Shown: positions 32,946-42,131 of the stretch, one piece after another | Position numbering within the stretch: position 1 is the first letter of the stretch | Layout of the letters: each line of letters starts with the position of its first letter | Assembly (NCBI GenBank): GCA_944325175.1 | Contig: CALUYZ010000002.1 | Span: 111,196 to 175,195, forward strand | Reading direction: 5' to 3' | Length of the DNA: 64,000 nt | Origin: Candidatus Gastranaerophilales bacterium | Lineage (GTDB): Bacteria; Cyanobacteriota; Vampirovibrionia; Gastranaerophilales; Gastranaerophilaceae | Program-made: the position numbers and the translations under genes | Notes under the pieces: model-generated | Told to the model about the DNA's origin: nothing | The model's database searches: none | Seen by the model: the letters and a program-made list of their open reading frames with translations, nothing else

Positions 32946-34256
32946 TTATATCATCTCTCCACAACCTTGCTTCACAACGCCATGCTGAGTTTTGCCCCAG
33001 TCCATGGTTCTTTTTGTGAAAATAATTTTAAATACAATAAACATAACGATAGGAAACCATATTGTAATAAAATAAGCTGATGTAATTATTGCCTGAATGA
33101 TAGCTTTAAATGTTGTGTAGTGACTGTATTTTCTGAAGCTGTAAACAAGACCTGAAGCAAAAAACAGCCCTACGATAACAATTAAAATAGCACTTGATAA
33201 AATATAGTTTTCCTGCCCTTTAACAAAATGAAAGGCTTGAACAATAATTTCTATAATAAGCCAAGCGGGAAGCAAAAATTCGCTAATATAGGCAATTAAA
33301 TCAAAACCAACTCTTAGGGACATATCTTTTGTAAATAAAACATCCCAAATATATTCAAGATAACGTCTGATAGAGCCTTCAACCCAACGCCTTCTTTGTC
33401 TTACAAGAGCAGCGAAAGTAACAACGCCTTCTTCATAAACAACTGCATCTTGAACAAACCTTATATCCCAGCCTTTTATATGAAGCCTTGTGGACATATC
33501 AAGGTCATCTGTTATGGTTTCATTGTTCCAGCCGCCAATGTCATCAAGCGCTGTTTTTTTAATTAATTCACCGTTTCCCCTTAATTCAACTGCGCCCTTA
33601 ACGGCATCTCTTCCTATTTGAAGGTGGGTGTCCATTACATATTCGTTATACTGGCATGCTGTTAAGAAATTTTGATTTGCATTTATAATAACTTTTCTTG
33701 CCTGAATTGCACCAACATCATCACCTTCATATTTTGTTAAAAGAAGCTTGATAAAATTGGGCTTAATTCTGGCATCGGCGTCAAATACAAGGTATGCTTC
33801 CCCTTTTGCAATTTTAACCGCATCGTTTAAAACGGCGGATTTACCGGGGTATGCATCATTGCTTCTGATAAGTGCTTTTACTTTATCATATTTTTTTTCT
33901 AATTCTAAAACAACATCTTTTGTATTATCGGATGAACGGTCATCTATTACTATTATTTCATAATTTTCATAGTCAACATTTAAAACGTTTTCAACTGTTT
34001 CTTTTATAACAACCGCTTCATTGTGGCAAGGAATTAAAATACTGATAAACGGAGCTATTTTTTCATTGTAAACAACAGGGTTGTTTTTTAAACGTCTTTT
34101 TTGATGTTTTACCGCTATGTACATATAAACCATGTATAAAGCCATAAACATAACAAGAAAAATTATAGCCCAAGTAGTATTAAAGTAATTTTGAAATATC
34201 ACCAAAAACGCTATAAGAAAGCATAAAATTGATAATAATGTTACTCTGTCTTTCAT
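32946..34256 (-). CDS. Processive family 2 glycosyltransferase (PgaC-like)
   Basis: 436 residues. Two N-terminal membrane segments, then the GT-A domain: ISILIPCHNEAVVIKETVENVL, VIDDRSSDNTKDVV, VFDADARIKP, RGNGELIKKTAL, TDDLDMSTRL and the QxxRW-type RQRRRWVEGS, followed by three or four C-terminal membrane segments. This matches poly-GlcNAc synthase, cellulose synthase or hyaluronan synthase-like enzymes that make and export beta-linked polysaccharide. The product is not deducible. It sits directly upstream of murC. Confidence 0.85.
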   Translation of the reverse strand: MKDRVTLLSILCFLIAFLVIFQNYFNTTWAIIFLVMFMALYMVYMYIAVKHQKRRLKNNPVVYNEKIAPFISILIPCHNEAVVIKETVENVLNVDYENYEIIVIDDRSSDNTKDVVLELEKKYDKVKALIRSNDAYPGKSAVLNDAVKIAKGEAYLVFDADARIKPNFIKLLLTKYEGDDVGAIQARKVIINANQNFLTACQYNEYVMDTHLQIGRDAVKGAVELRGNGELIKKTALDDIGGWNNETITDDLDMSTRLHIKGWDIRFVQDAVVYEEGVVTFAALVRQRRRWVEGSIRRYLEYIWDVLFTKDMSLRVGFDLIAYISEFLLPAWLIIEIIVQAFHFVKGQENYILSSAILIVIVGLFFASGLVYSFRKYSHYTTFKAIIQAIITSAYFITIWFPIVMFIVFKIIFTKRTMDWGKTQHGVVKQGCGEMI

Positions 34257-34340
34257 GTACTCCCCAACATAAAAGTCTTAATAACAATGATTTTAACATA
34301 AATAACAAATAATTAAGCTATTATTACAAATATTTAAAAA

Positions 34341-34363
34341 GCGCCCCTTTAATTTTGGGGCGC
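34341..34363 (-). terminator. Terminator after the 34374 gene
   Basis: GCGCCCC/GGGGCGC stem, followed on the minus strand by TTTTTAAATA. Confidence 0.75.
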
Positions 34364-34373
34364 AATTTTAAAA

Positions 34374-34952
34374 TTATTGTTCAACGGGCGTTGTAGAATT
34401 TTTTAAATTCGTAAAGTCTTCTGCCGTATTTTTCTTAATTGTTTCAATGTCTTCTTCTTGTTGTCTTAATACGTTTTGAACACCTTCTCTTTGGGTTTGA
34501 ATTGTATCTTTTAATTCTTGTTTTTTAACTTCATTTTGTGTTTGAATTTGTTCTCTTTTTATTGCATTTATTTGCTGTTCGCCTTCATATTGTTCTTTTG
34601 TGGCATCAATTTTTTCTATAATTTCAGTTCTTTTTTGTTCAACAGCTTTTTTGTTTGAAGCTTTTTGTTTTTGAATTGCATTTTTCTTTGCTTCTTCTTT
34701 GATTTTTGCTTTATCTATTGCATCTGTTATTGGCACAAACTGTTTTGTTTTAATTGCTTCACCGCCTTCAACAGGTGCAACTTGAACGGGGGTTGCAGCA
34801 TCATTGGGGGCAGCTTGAACAGGTGCAGCCTGAACTGGTGCTGTTTGAACGGGCGCAGTTGGTTCAGCTGTTGTATTTGTTACATTTTGAGCAATTACAG
34901 GTGCTGATACTGCTAAAAGTAAAGCTAGAAATAAAGTTCTTTTCATACACAT
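34374..34952 (-). CDS. Secreted Ala/Pro/Gln-rich coiled-coil protein
   Basis: 192 residues with a signal peptide (MKRTLFLALLLAVSAPVIAQ). Residues 25-65 form a low-complexity region built on APVQ repeats, and 75-185 a long Lys/Glu/Gln coiled coil. It is probably a periplasmic or surface structural protein. No known domain is recognised. The first codons MC precede MKRT; the start could be either. Confidence 0.7.
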   Translation of the reverse strand: MCMKRTLFLALLLAVSAPVIAQNVTNTTAEPTAPVQTAPVQAAPVQAAPNDAATPVQVAPVEGGEAIKTKQFVPITDAIDKAKIKEEAKKNAIQKQKASNKKAVEQKRTEIIEKIDATKEQYEGEQQINAIKREQIQTQNEVKKQELKDTIQTQREGVQNVLRQQEEDIETIKKNTAEDFTNLKNSTTPVEQ

Positions 34953-34998
34953 ATCCTCCGAAAAATAATTTAATAGAAATAACGTTAATTAAAGTTAC

Positions 34999-35332
34999 GG
35001 CTCAAATTTCAAAAGTTCTGCTCCTGTGGAATTTCTTTCAGAAATTCTTACGTCGCTATCGTCCAGTGTCGTCCTGTCCGCCAAAACTCAACGTTTAGGC
35101 GTCACGGACTCACATCCGTATGCTTTTTCATTTTCGCCTACTTTAGTCAAAGTATGGCTCAAATTTCAAAAGTTCTGCTCCTGTGGAATTTCTTTCAGAA
35201 ATTCTTACGTCGCTATCGTCCAGTGTCGTCCTGTCCGCCAAAACTCAACGTTTAGGCGTCACGGACTCACATCCGTATGCTTTTTCATTTTCGCCTACTT
35301 TAGTCAAAGTATGGCTCAAATTTCAAAAGTTT
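34999..35332. repeat. 157-bp tandem direct repeat, two copies plus a partial third
   Basis: Units begin GGCTCAAATTTCAAAAGTT at 34999, 35156 and 35313; the period is exactly 157 bp. The first two appear identical over their length; the third is cut off after about 20 bp where tRNA-Lys begins. The unit contains an inverted repeat GAATTTC...GAAATTC and is more GC-rich than its surroundings. Open frames across it are artefacts of the repetition. Confidence 0.9.
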
Positions 35333-35405
35333 TGGGCCTGGTGGGACTCGAACCCACGACCAAAAGATTAAGAGTCTCCTGCGCTACCAACTGCGCCACA
35401 AGCCC
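35333..35405 (-). tRNA. tRNA-Lys (CUU)
   Basis: On the minus strand: acceptor GGGCTTG/CAGGCCC, discriminator A, D-arm GCGCAGTTGGTAGCGC, anticodon loop CTCTTAA (CUU) on GGAGA/TCTTT, T-arm GTGGG TTCGAGT CCCAC. CCA is not encoded. The 3' end abuts the partial third unit of the 157-bp repeat. Confidence 0.94.
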
Positions 35406-35481
35406 ATAATTTCAAAGTACATTGCTTTTTTAATTGGATTATACTATAAAAAAAGCTTCAAGGAAAGCAAAAACAAAAAAT

Positions 35482-36114
35482 TTATAAATCTTCTTTAATT
35501 TTTTCTAAATTTTGCTTAATTATTTTTTTAAGGTCGTTTGATATTATAATGTCAGGATTTTGAACGACAAAATCATCTAAAAGCATATTTGCATATTGCA
35601 AATTGCCTTCTTCTGACAAAATTAATGCCAAAGGAATTACATTGAAAGGGTTTTTATCTCTGTTTGAAATAAAATAATTTTTCTTTTTTGTAGTAACACC
35701 GGTTAATTTATACGCTTTTATTAAATTTTGGTAATATTCAAGCTTCATGCAATCTTTTAAAATGGCTTCTTCAAAAGAAATTTGCGCCATTTTGGAAAAA
35801 TCATCCCACCCTTGCAAGGGAAGCCCGTTTTTTACTTGAATTTCGCCCAATAAAAGATAAACTTTTCCTAAATTATTAAAATATGTTGCTGTTGTTTGAC
35901 TATCGGGGTTTATGCCTATTGCAATTCTATATTCTTTAATGGCTGCAAAATAATCTTTGTCATTGAAATAATATGTTCCCATGTTGTTGTGAAATTGCGC
36001 CGCTTTTTTTGCATCAACCGTTTCAACTATTGATGCTTTGTGTAAATCTGCAAAAGACGAGTTGCAAATCAGGCAAAGAAAAATTGAAAAAATAATTTTA
36101 AAGCGCAATTTCAA
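35482..36114 (-). CDS. Secreted TPR-repeat protein
   Basis: 210 residues with a signal peptide (IIFSIFLCLICNSSFA). Two to three tetratricopeptide units are visible: AAQFHNNMGTYYFNDKDYFAAIKEYRIAIGINP and ATYFNNLGKVYLLLGEI. TPRs mediate protein-protein contacts. It overlaps the upstream MBL-fold gene by 17 bp, suggesting coupled translation. Confidence 0.78.
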   Translation of the reverse strand: MKLRFKIIFSIFLCLICNSSFADLHKASIVETVDAKKAAQFHNNMGTYYFNDKDYFAAIKEYRIAIGINPDSQTTATYFNNLGKVYLLLGEIQVKNGLPLQGWDDFSKMAQISFEEAILKDCMKLEYYQNLIKAYKLTGVTTKKKNYFISNRDKNPFNVIPLALILSEEGNLQYANMLLDDFVVQNPDIIISNDLKKIIKQNLEKIKEDL

Positions 36115-37024
36115 GGTTTTCCTTTGAGAAATTAAAATCTACGGTCATATTCTGAAAATCTTTATCCAGCATATCTAATATATTATCATCATAAGTTGGG
36201 TCGTAATGGAAGAAATATAATTTTTTGGCTTTGGCAAGTTTTGCTGTTTCTATTGCCATATTAAAGGTTGAATGTCCGTAACCTTGTTTTGGCATGATAG
36301 GTGAAATGTAGTCTTGGTGTGTATATTGGGCATCGTGGATTAAAAGGTCGCATCCGTATGCAAATTCGATAAATTTTTTGTCCGAGCCTACATAGCACTC
36401 TTTATCGGTTGCATATACAAGTGTTTTTCCTTTGTATTGAATTTTAATGCACAATGAACCGTTTTTAGGGTGTGCTGTTGTTTTATATGATGTTATTATA
36501 ATGTCATTTTCATCAAAGTCATTATTCTTGCAATCGGCAGCATTTAATAAAATATGCTCATTGTTTTCTTTAATTACTATTACTTGCCTTTGGCTGTATG
36601 AATTTATATTAATGTTTCCTTGAATTTCTTCAAGCGAAACGGGGAAACCCTTATCAAAAAGCAAGGTTGATAAGGTATCTTTCAATTTTTCTTTGCCTGT
36701 ATCGGGACCAAAAACTTCTAAATCTGTTGTTTTAATAAAAATTGGAGAGAAAAAAGGAAGCCCTTGAATGTGGTCTTGGTGAATATGACTAATTAAAACC
36801 GTTGCTTTTATTGGGGTTCTTTCATCGGTTGAATTGCCTGATAGAATATGTTCCCTTGTTAAATTTTCACCAAGCCCTATTATACCCGTGCCTGCATCTA
36901 AAATAATAAGCCTGTCTCTGACGTTAACCTCAACACAAGCGGTATTGCCGCCATATCTAAGGTGGCTAAACTTTGCAGTAGGATAAGAACCTCTAACGCC
37001 TCTAAATTTAACCTTAAAGCTCAA
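36098..37024 (-). CDS. MBL-fold metallohydrolase
   Basis: 308 residues. It starts VKFRGVRGSYPTAKFSHLRYGGNTACVEV, with the zinc motif ISHIHQDHIQGLPFF (HxHxDH), later VYATDKECYVG, LLIHDAQYTHQDY and GYGHSTFNMAIETAKLAKAKKLYFFHYDP. It matches the RNase Z-related phosphodiesterase-like group common in cyanobacteria and proteobacteria. The substrate may be a cyclic nucleotide or RNA; not resolved. Cytoplasmic. Confidence 0.85.
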   Translation of the reverse strand: MSFKVKFRGVRGSYPTAKFSHLRYGGNTACVEVNVRDRLIILDAGTGIIGLGENLTREHILSGNSTDERTPIKATVLISHIHQDHIQGLPFFSPIFIKTTDLEVFGPDTGKEKLKDTLSTLLFDKGFPVSLEEIQGNININSYSQRQVIVIKENNEHILLNAADCKNNDFDENDIIITSYKTTAHPKNGSLCIKIQYKGKTLVYATDKECYVGSDKKFIEFAYGCDLLIHDAQYTHQDYISPIMPKQGYGHSTFNMAIETAKLAKAKKLYFFHYDPTYDDNILDMLDKDFQNMTVDFNFSKENLEIAL

Positions 37025-37026
37025 AT

Positions 37027-38178
37027 TTAATTATTCCCTTCTTCTTTTAATTGCTTCATTCTTTCTTTTTCTGCCCTTTTAGCATCTTTTATTGCTTTTT
37101 TATATGCCTTATCTGCTTGTTTTTCGGCTTCTCTTTGGGCTTTTAGTTCTTCTTTTTTAGCTTTGATTAGTGCTTTTTGTTGAAGTTTTTCCTCTTTTGT
37201 AAGCTTTGGCTTTGGCACATAGCCTTTTCTAATCATAATTTCATCGTTTTTATCAGAAGGAGAACCGCTAAAAACGGCGGATGCAATTAAACCTGATTTG
37301 CTTAATTCTTGAACATCTTTTAATTTTGTTTCATGGAAATTAAAATTGAAAATTACTCTGTCATTATAATTTGTAATGCTCACTGTTCTAAAAGCGTTTG
37401 GGTATGTAACTAAAGAAGGTGTTGCAACAAATATGACATTTCCTTTTCTTACAATTCTTGCAGCGTGGTAATGCCCTGCAAAAACAGCGATTGGAACTTT
37501 TTCATATTTTTTTAAAACTGCTAAATAATTTTCTGAATTAACAAGTTTATGATTTTCAGATTTAAAAGGCTCAATAACAGGATGATGCTGAAAAATCAAA
37601 ATTACCTTATCTTGATTTTCATTAATTTCATTATCTAAAAAGTTAAGCTGTTCTTCAGATAACATTCCGTTTGAATTTTCAATGCCTATGGTTGTGTCTA
37701 AAACAATTACTCTGTAATCTTTAGCGGGGGAATAGGCAAAGTATGGCCTATCATAATTTTGATAAGGATTAGCCATTTTTAAAATCTGATGAACAACATC
37801 TTTGTTCATATAGTTTGGATTTTCCCCTGACATTGAACTGTCGTGGTTGCCTAAAACCAAAATTGAAGGATAGTTCAATTTTTGCATAATTGTAAAGAAA
37901 TCTCTGTAAAGTTCCCTTGTGGGTTCATTTGTCATATCGCCCGTGAACACAACAAAATCAAGCCCTTTAATTTTATTAATATCTTCTATTGCAGATTTTA
38001 AAAGCTCTTTTGAATGTGATAAAACCTTATAGGATGTATCAGAGGAATTTGAAGTATGCACATCCGAAACTTGTGCAAACTTCAATTCCATATCGTTAAA
38101 AGAAAAATCAGCAAATGATGCATTTATTGAAAAAACAAATGCCGCTAATAAAATTAAAGGTTTAAAAAATTTCTTCAT
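37027..38178 (-). CDS. Secreted metallophosphoesterase with Lys-rich tail
   Basis: 383 residues; signal peptide (LILLAAFVFSINASFA). Calcineurin-like motifs: FAQVSDVHTSN, FTGDMTNEP, LVLGNHDSSMS, FQHHPVIEP and FAGHYHAAR, complete here, unlike the paralogue at 26941. The last 70 residues are a Lys/Glu/Ala coiled coil (LKAQREAEKQADKAYKKAIK). It could be a CpdA-like or nucleotide phosphoesterase. It lies 4 bp before malQ's end, in a run of same-strand genes. Confidence 0.87.
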   Translation of the reverse strand: MKKFFKPLILLAAFVFSINASFADFSFNDMELKFAQVSDVHTSNSSDTSYKVLSHSKELLKSAIEDINKIKGLDFVVFTGDMTNEPTRELYRDFFTIMQKLNYPSILVLGNHDSSMSGENPNYMNKDVVHQILKMANPYQNYDRPYFAYSPAKDYRVIVLDTTIGIENSNGMLSEEQLNFLDNEINENQDKVILIFQHHPVIEPFKSENHKLVNSENYLAVLKKYEKVPIAVFAGHYHAARIVRKGNVIFVATPSLVTYPNAFRTVSITNYNDRVIFNFNFHETKLKDVQELSKSGLIASAVFSGSPSDKNDEIMIRKGYVPKPKLTKEEKLQQKALIKAKKEELKAQREAEKQADKAYKKAIKDAKRAEKERMKQLKEEGNN

Positions 38179-38181
38179 TTT

Positions 38182-40071
38182 TTATGCCAAACTTTCCAAT
38201 TTTTCCAATAATTCCTTATGTTGATTTGCAAATTCTCTGCCCCTTGCTTTAATTGCATAGCTTAAAGCTAAAGGCAAATTAAGCGCTTCAAAGTTTTGAA
38301 GGTTGTTATAATAAACTTCTTCAAAATTATCGGGTATTCTTAAAGACCAGTTTTTATCGCCTGAAGTGCCCGGCACATTATAGGTTTCTTGAAGTCCGAA
38401 GAAATCCGTGAAAAATATTTGAATATTTTCCGCTTTTGATGCAAAAACTTCAACTAATTTTGAAAAGGCAAGGAATTTATCATCTGTATATAATTTGTGC
38501 CTTATCATATCTTGCCCGTCAAATTCAGAATAAAGGTCTGCCATTAAATTATTAACATGAGGGGTGTCAGCTTCGGTATTTATCATATCTTTTGCCCAAA
38601 GTCTTATGGGGCGGTTATCATGGGTTCCTGTCATTGCCCAAGAATTTGAAACAATATTTTTGCATCTGTACGGGTGGTCTTCTTCCGTTGCAATAACAAA
38701 TTGAACCAACTTCATGCCGGCTAAACCATATTTTTCCATAACCCTTACAACAGGATATGTCAAAGTGCCAAGGTCTTCTGCCACAATCGCCGATTTATCA
38801 AGCCCTGCTTCAATAGCGCTTTGAATAACAATTTTTTCAATCATTCTGCCATAAAGTTTAATTTGTTCATCTGATAGTTTTCTAACCCATTTTTCTTCAT
38901 CAGGTTTAAAATTAGAATCTGTATCATCTGATGATATGATTGAATATTTTGATAATTCAGGGTGATTTGGGGATGAATATAATCTTCCTGCACCTTCTTC
39001 AACTTTTGGTTTTGAACCTTTTTTATAAACCCAAGGGTCGATTAAACCTACTGTGTGGTCAATTCTAACACCGCCCGGGTTTTCTTTAAACATTTTTAAA
39101 TAAAGCTTTTTAAGTAATTCGCCGCCTTTTCCTAAAGTGCCATCAGGGTTAAAGAGTTTTTCAGGGTCCATTACGTTAAAATCCCAAGCTTGACCGTCTT
39201 TTGAGAAATAATCAGGCGGGCAGCCCAATGACCAGCCGTCTAAAAACAAAGATTGATAAGCCCAGCAGTCACGGTCTGAAAATGCAACTTGTCTGTCTGC
39301 TATCATTTTTAGACCGTTTCTTTTAGTGTATTCTTTTGTTTCTTGTGCCTGTTTTGCCAAAATAAATTGAATTAATTTGTATTCTTCAATTACATCTTTA
39401 TATTTTTTATTTATTTCATCAATTCTTTTTTCTGCTTCTTTTTTATCTGCCTTATAGAAAAGGTTCTTATCAAGTTCATTTTTCCATTTTGGCCAGTATT
39501 CAGAATTATTTTCTATTGATAATGCTTCATAAAGTGCATCAGTATCTAACCAATAAGCATTTTCTTTTTTAAAGTTTTCAAATTCTTTTTTGAAATTTTT
39601 ATCGTTTAATTTTAAATAATTTTTATAAATTTCATTAAATGCTTTTTTGTAAGCTTCGGTTACATAGGCATAAGCAGCTCTGTTTGTCCCTTTTTTGGGA
39701 TTATTTTCAACAATATTATTAAATGTTTCTAAGCTTAAAAGCTTATGGTATTTGCTTTCGGTTAAACTTTTTAAATCAATAAATAAAGGGTTTTGTGAAA
39801 AAACCGTTCCTGTATACGGAGATGGGTCTGATGATTTTGTTTTGCCGTTTGGACCTAATTGAATAACGTTAAACATATTGCCAACAAATTCAAAAAGTTT
39901 TTTTGCAGCATTTGAATTATATGTACCAAAGCCTGTGTTTTCGCCATTTAATGAGGGAAAACTAACCCCATGGCAAATTAGTGCCATATGTTTTTTACCT
40001 AAAACTTTAAGAGCATCGGATACTATTTGTTTGTATTCTTTGCTTATTTTTTGAATTTCTGTTGTTTGCAT
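38182..40071 (-). CDS. malQ: 4-alpha-glucanotransferase (GH77)
   Basis: The start at 40071 (MQTTEIQK) is preferred because AAGGAC precedes it; a longer frame to 40128 overlaps the sigma gene. About 629 residues. GH77 features: WAYQSLFLDGWSLGCPPDYFSKDGQAWDF, GVRIDHTVGLIDPWV with the nucleophile Asp, AIVAEDLGTL with the acid/base Glu, and MTGTHDNRPIRLW. It disproportionates maltooligosaccharides in the cytoplasm. With the GH13 enzyme at 47410 it points to glycogen or starch metabolism. Confidence 0.9.
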   Translation of the reverse strand: MQTTEIQKISKEYKQIVSDALKVLGKKHMALICHGVSFPSLNGENTGFGTYNSNAAKKLFEFVGNMFNVIQLGPNGKTKSSDPSPYTGTVFSQNPLFIDLKSLTESKYHKLLSLETFNNIVENNPKKGTNRAAYAYVTEAYKKAFNEIYKNYLKLNDKNFKKEFENFKKENAYWLDTDALYEALSIENNSEYWPKWKNELDKNLFYKADKKEAEKRIDEINKKYKDVIEEYKLIQFILAKQAQETKEYTKRNGLKMIADRQVAFSDRDCWAYQSLFLDGWSLGCPPDYFSKDGQAWDFNVMDPEKLFNPDGTLGKGGELLKKLYLKMFKENPGGVRIDHTVGLIDPWVYKKGSKPKVEEGAGRLYSSPNHPELSKYSIISSDDTDSNFKPDEEKWVRKLSDEQIKLYGRMIEKIVIQSAIEAGLDKSAIVAEDLGTLTYPVVRVMEKYGLAGMKLVQFVIATEEDHPYRCKNIVSNSWAMTGTHDNRPIRLWAKDMINTEADTPHVNNLMADLYSEFDGQDMIRHKLYTDDKFLAFSKLVEVFASKAENIQIFFTDFFGLQETYNVPGTSGDKNWSLRIPDNFEEVYYNNLQNFEALNLPLALSYAIKARGREFANQHKELLEKLESLA

Positions 40072-40102
40072 TATTCTATTGTCCTTCCTTAGATAATATA
40101 AA

Positions 40103-40780
40103 TCAGTATGAAAGCCCTCTTTTTTCAAGATATTCTCGGACAGTATTTAACGACGCCTGAACTATCCTTGTTATTCTTGAGCTTGAAAGCCCGACCATTT
40201 GCGCAATTTGTTTTACCTGCATGTTTCTATAGAACCTGTATTCAACAATGGTTCTGTCTTTTTGCGGTAATTTTGCTATTGCTTCCCTTATTATTCTTCC
40301 TAATTCCGTAATTTCAGCGTTTTCATCCGGTGTTGCGTGAGTATCTTTAATAAAATCAAATGGTGAATCATTATCAGATGAAGCTGATGCTATTGAATCT
40401 ATTGATAAAATTGTTTCATAAATTGCTTCTCTTACTTTTGTGGGAGAAACATCCAAGCTTGAAACACCTTCGCTTTGAGCTGATTCATCGCTTGCGCCTA
40501 TTGAATCGGATTCTTCGCTTTTGTGTTTTAAAGTGTACCATTTATATCTGTTTCTAAGCTCATTTCTAATTGCCCACCTGACGGCAGTTGCAATGTAGGA
40601 TGAATTATATTTTTCCAACTGTTCATCGGTTTTATTTTTAATTAAAGCTTGAATGGCAATAATGCCGATAGAAACAAGTTCTTCGCACTCCACCATGTGC
40701 GAAGGTATCCTTCTATACTCCACTTTTGCCACTTTTTGGATTATATCAATATAATCTTTTAATCTTGATTGCACTGTCAT
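40103..40780 (-). CDS. Sigma-70 family factor, FliA/SigB-like
   Basis: 225 residues with sigma region 2 (ECEELVSIGIIAIQALIKN, YNSSYIATAVRWAIRNELR) and region 4 (IAKLPQKDRTIVEYRFYRNMQVKQIAQMVGLSSSRITRIVQASLNTVREYL). Region 1.1 is absent, and a Ser-rich linker joins the two halves. The size and the position 84 bp downstream of flhB suggest a motility or alternative sigma factor of group 3; the ligand promoter class cannot be read from this window. Confidence 0.85.
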   Translation of the reverse strand: MTVQSRLKDYIDIIQKVAKVEYRRIPSHMVECEELVSIGIIAIQALIKNKTDEQLEKYNSSYIATAVRWAIRNELRNRYKWYTLKHKSEESDSIGASDESAQSEGVSSLDVSPTKVREAIYETILSIDSIASASSDNDSPFDFIKDTHATPDENAEITELGRIIREAIAKLPQKDRTIVEYRFYRNMQVKQIAQMVGLSSSRITRIVQASLNTVREYLEKRGLSY

Positions 40781-40864
40781 ATTGTTTTTTTGTATAAAAT
40801 ACCGTATTTTAAGTAAATTTTACAATCTTTTAGAGTTAATTGCAAATAGAACCGGTTATTTGAA

Positions 40865-42028
40865 TTAGTTCACATCATTTTCGCCCGTTGTATCATCCTT
40901 TTTGTAATATTTGTTATCATTTTTTTCTTGAATTTTTTTCATTTCTTCAATTTGAGCACGCATTTTTTCATGCTTTTGTTTTTTAGAGTTGTAAACAAAA
41001 ATCAATATTTCAGCAACCGCTTTATAAAGATCCGGCGGAATTTGACGGTTAACTTCAACTAAACGATATAAAGCACGTGCAACAGGGGGGTTTTCAATGA
41101 CGGGAACATCGTGCTTGATTGCAATTTCTTTAATTTCTTTTGCAAAAAGTTCTGCCCCTTTTGCAACCAAAGTGGGCGATTCCATAGTTTCTGCATCATA
41201 TTTAATGGCACAAGCAACGTGGATTGGGTTTGTAACAACAAAATCTGCATCAGGCACAGAATCTTTCATGGCTTGTCTTAATAATTGCTGCCTTTTTTGC
41301 CTTAGGGCAGCTTTAACGTGAGGGTCGCCTTCAGAGTTTTTGTATTCGTCTTTAACTTCTTTAAAAGACATTTTTTGATCTTGCATAAATTTCCATTTGG
41401 TAACGCCGTAATCCATTGCAGCAATAACCAAAAAGGCAATACCTGCTTTTAGAATAAAGTCTGTTATTAATTTACCAAATGCAACAAGTGTTGCAAATTC
41501 GTTTTCAACAACGGCTAATCCTAAAATTGCAGGGAAATGCTCCATATAAACCATCCACCCTATAAGCCCCAAAATAACAACTTTTGCAATATTTTTCACA
41601 AGCTCAAACAAAGTTTTTGGACTCATTAAATTTTTAAAATATTTAGTAGGGTTTAATTTATCGGGTTTTGGCATTAAAGGTGCCATTGTAAACAGGGGAC
41701 CAACTTGAATTAAATCGCCCAATATTGAAATAATTGCAGATAAACAAATAATCGGAATAATTATAAGCAAAGTGGGAATTAAAGTTACAAACATTAAATA
41801 TCTGATGCCTATTTCTTCAAACCTTGCGTTTGGAATTTGTTCATAAAGGTTTGAAAAAAGCCCTGCAATTTGCTGCCAAATAAAAGGCCCTAGGGAATAA
41901 ATCACCATAAACATGACAATTAATGAAATAGCTGTTGAAAAATCTTTAGATTTAACAACTTGCCCTTCTTTTCTTGCTTTTCTCAACTTTTGTTGAGAGG
42001 CCTCAAATTGCTTGTCTTCATCACCCAT
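40865..42028 (-). CDS. flhB: FlhB/SctU-type export apparatus switch protein
   Basis: 387 residues, four membrane segments (about 32-58, 75-105, 143-162, 185-205) and the cytoplasmic autoproteolytic domain. The cleavage motif NPTH is present as NPIH (267-270) in VVTNPIHVACAIKYD, followed by IKEIAIKHDVPVIENPPVARALY and the C-terminal extension. It opens with KQFEASQQKLRKARKEGQV, typical of flagellar FlhB. No other flagellar or type III gene is nearby. Confidence 0.92.
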   Translation of the reverse strand: MGDEDKQFEASQQKLRKARKEGQVVKSKDFSTAISLIVMFMVIYSLGPFIWQQIAGLFSNLYEQIPNARFEEIGIRYLMFVTLIPTLLIIIPIICLSAIISILGDLIQVGPLFTMAPLMPKPDKLNPTKYFKNLMSPKTLFELVKNIAKVVILGLIGWMVYMEHFPAILGLAVVENEFATLVAFGKLITDFILKAGIAFLVIAAMDYGVTKWKFMQDQKMSFKEVKDEYKNSEGDPHVKAALRQKRQQLLRQAMKDSVPDADFVVTNPIHVACAIKYDAETMESPTLVAKGAELFAKEIKEIAIKHDVPVIENPPVARALYRLVEVNRQIPPDLYKAVAEILIFVYNSKKQKHEKMRAQIEEMKKIQEKNDNKYYKKDDTTGENDVN

Positions 42029-42131
42029 AAGTTTATTATAACTTGAATAATTTTCTTTTCAAAAAACCCGATTAATAAAAATTTATATTAATGGTAAAAT
42101 ATTTTTGATAAAAATTAGTAAAGGGGGAAAA

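Noticed and set aside
34754..35371. Overlapping ORFs of 60-130 residues across the 157-bp repeat
   Set aside because: They repeat the same translation in each unit, lack ribosome sites and run into tRNA-Lys.
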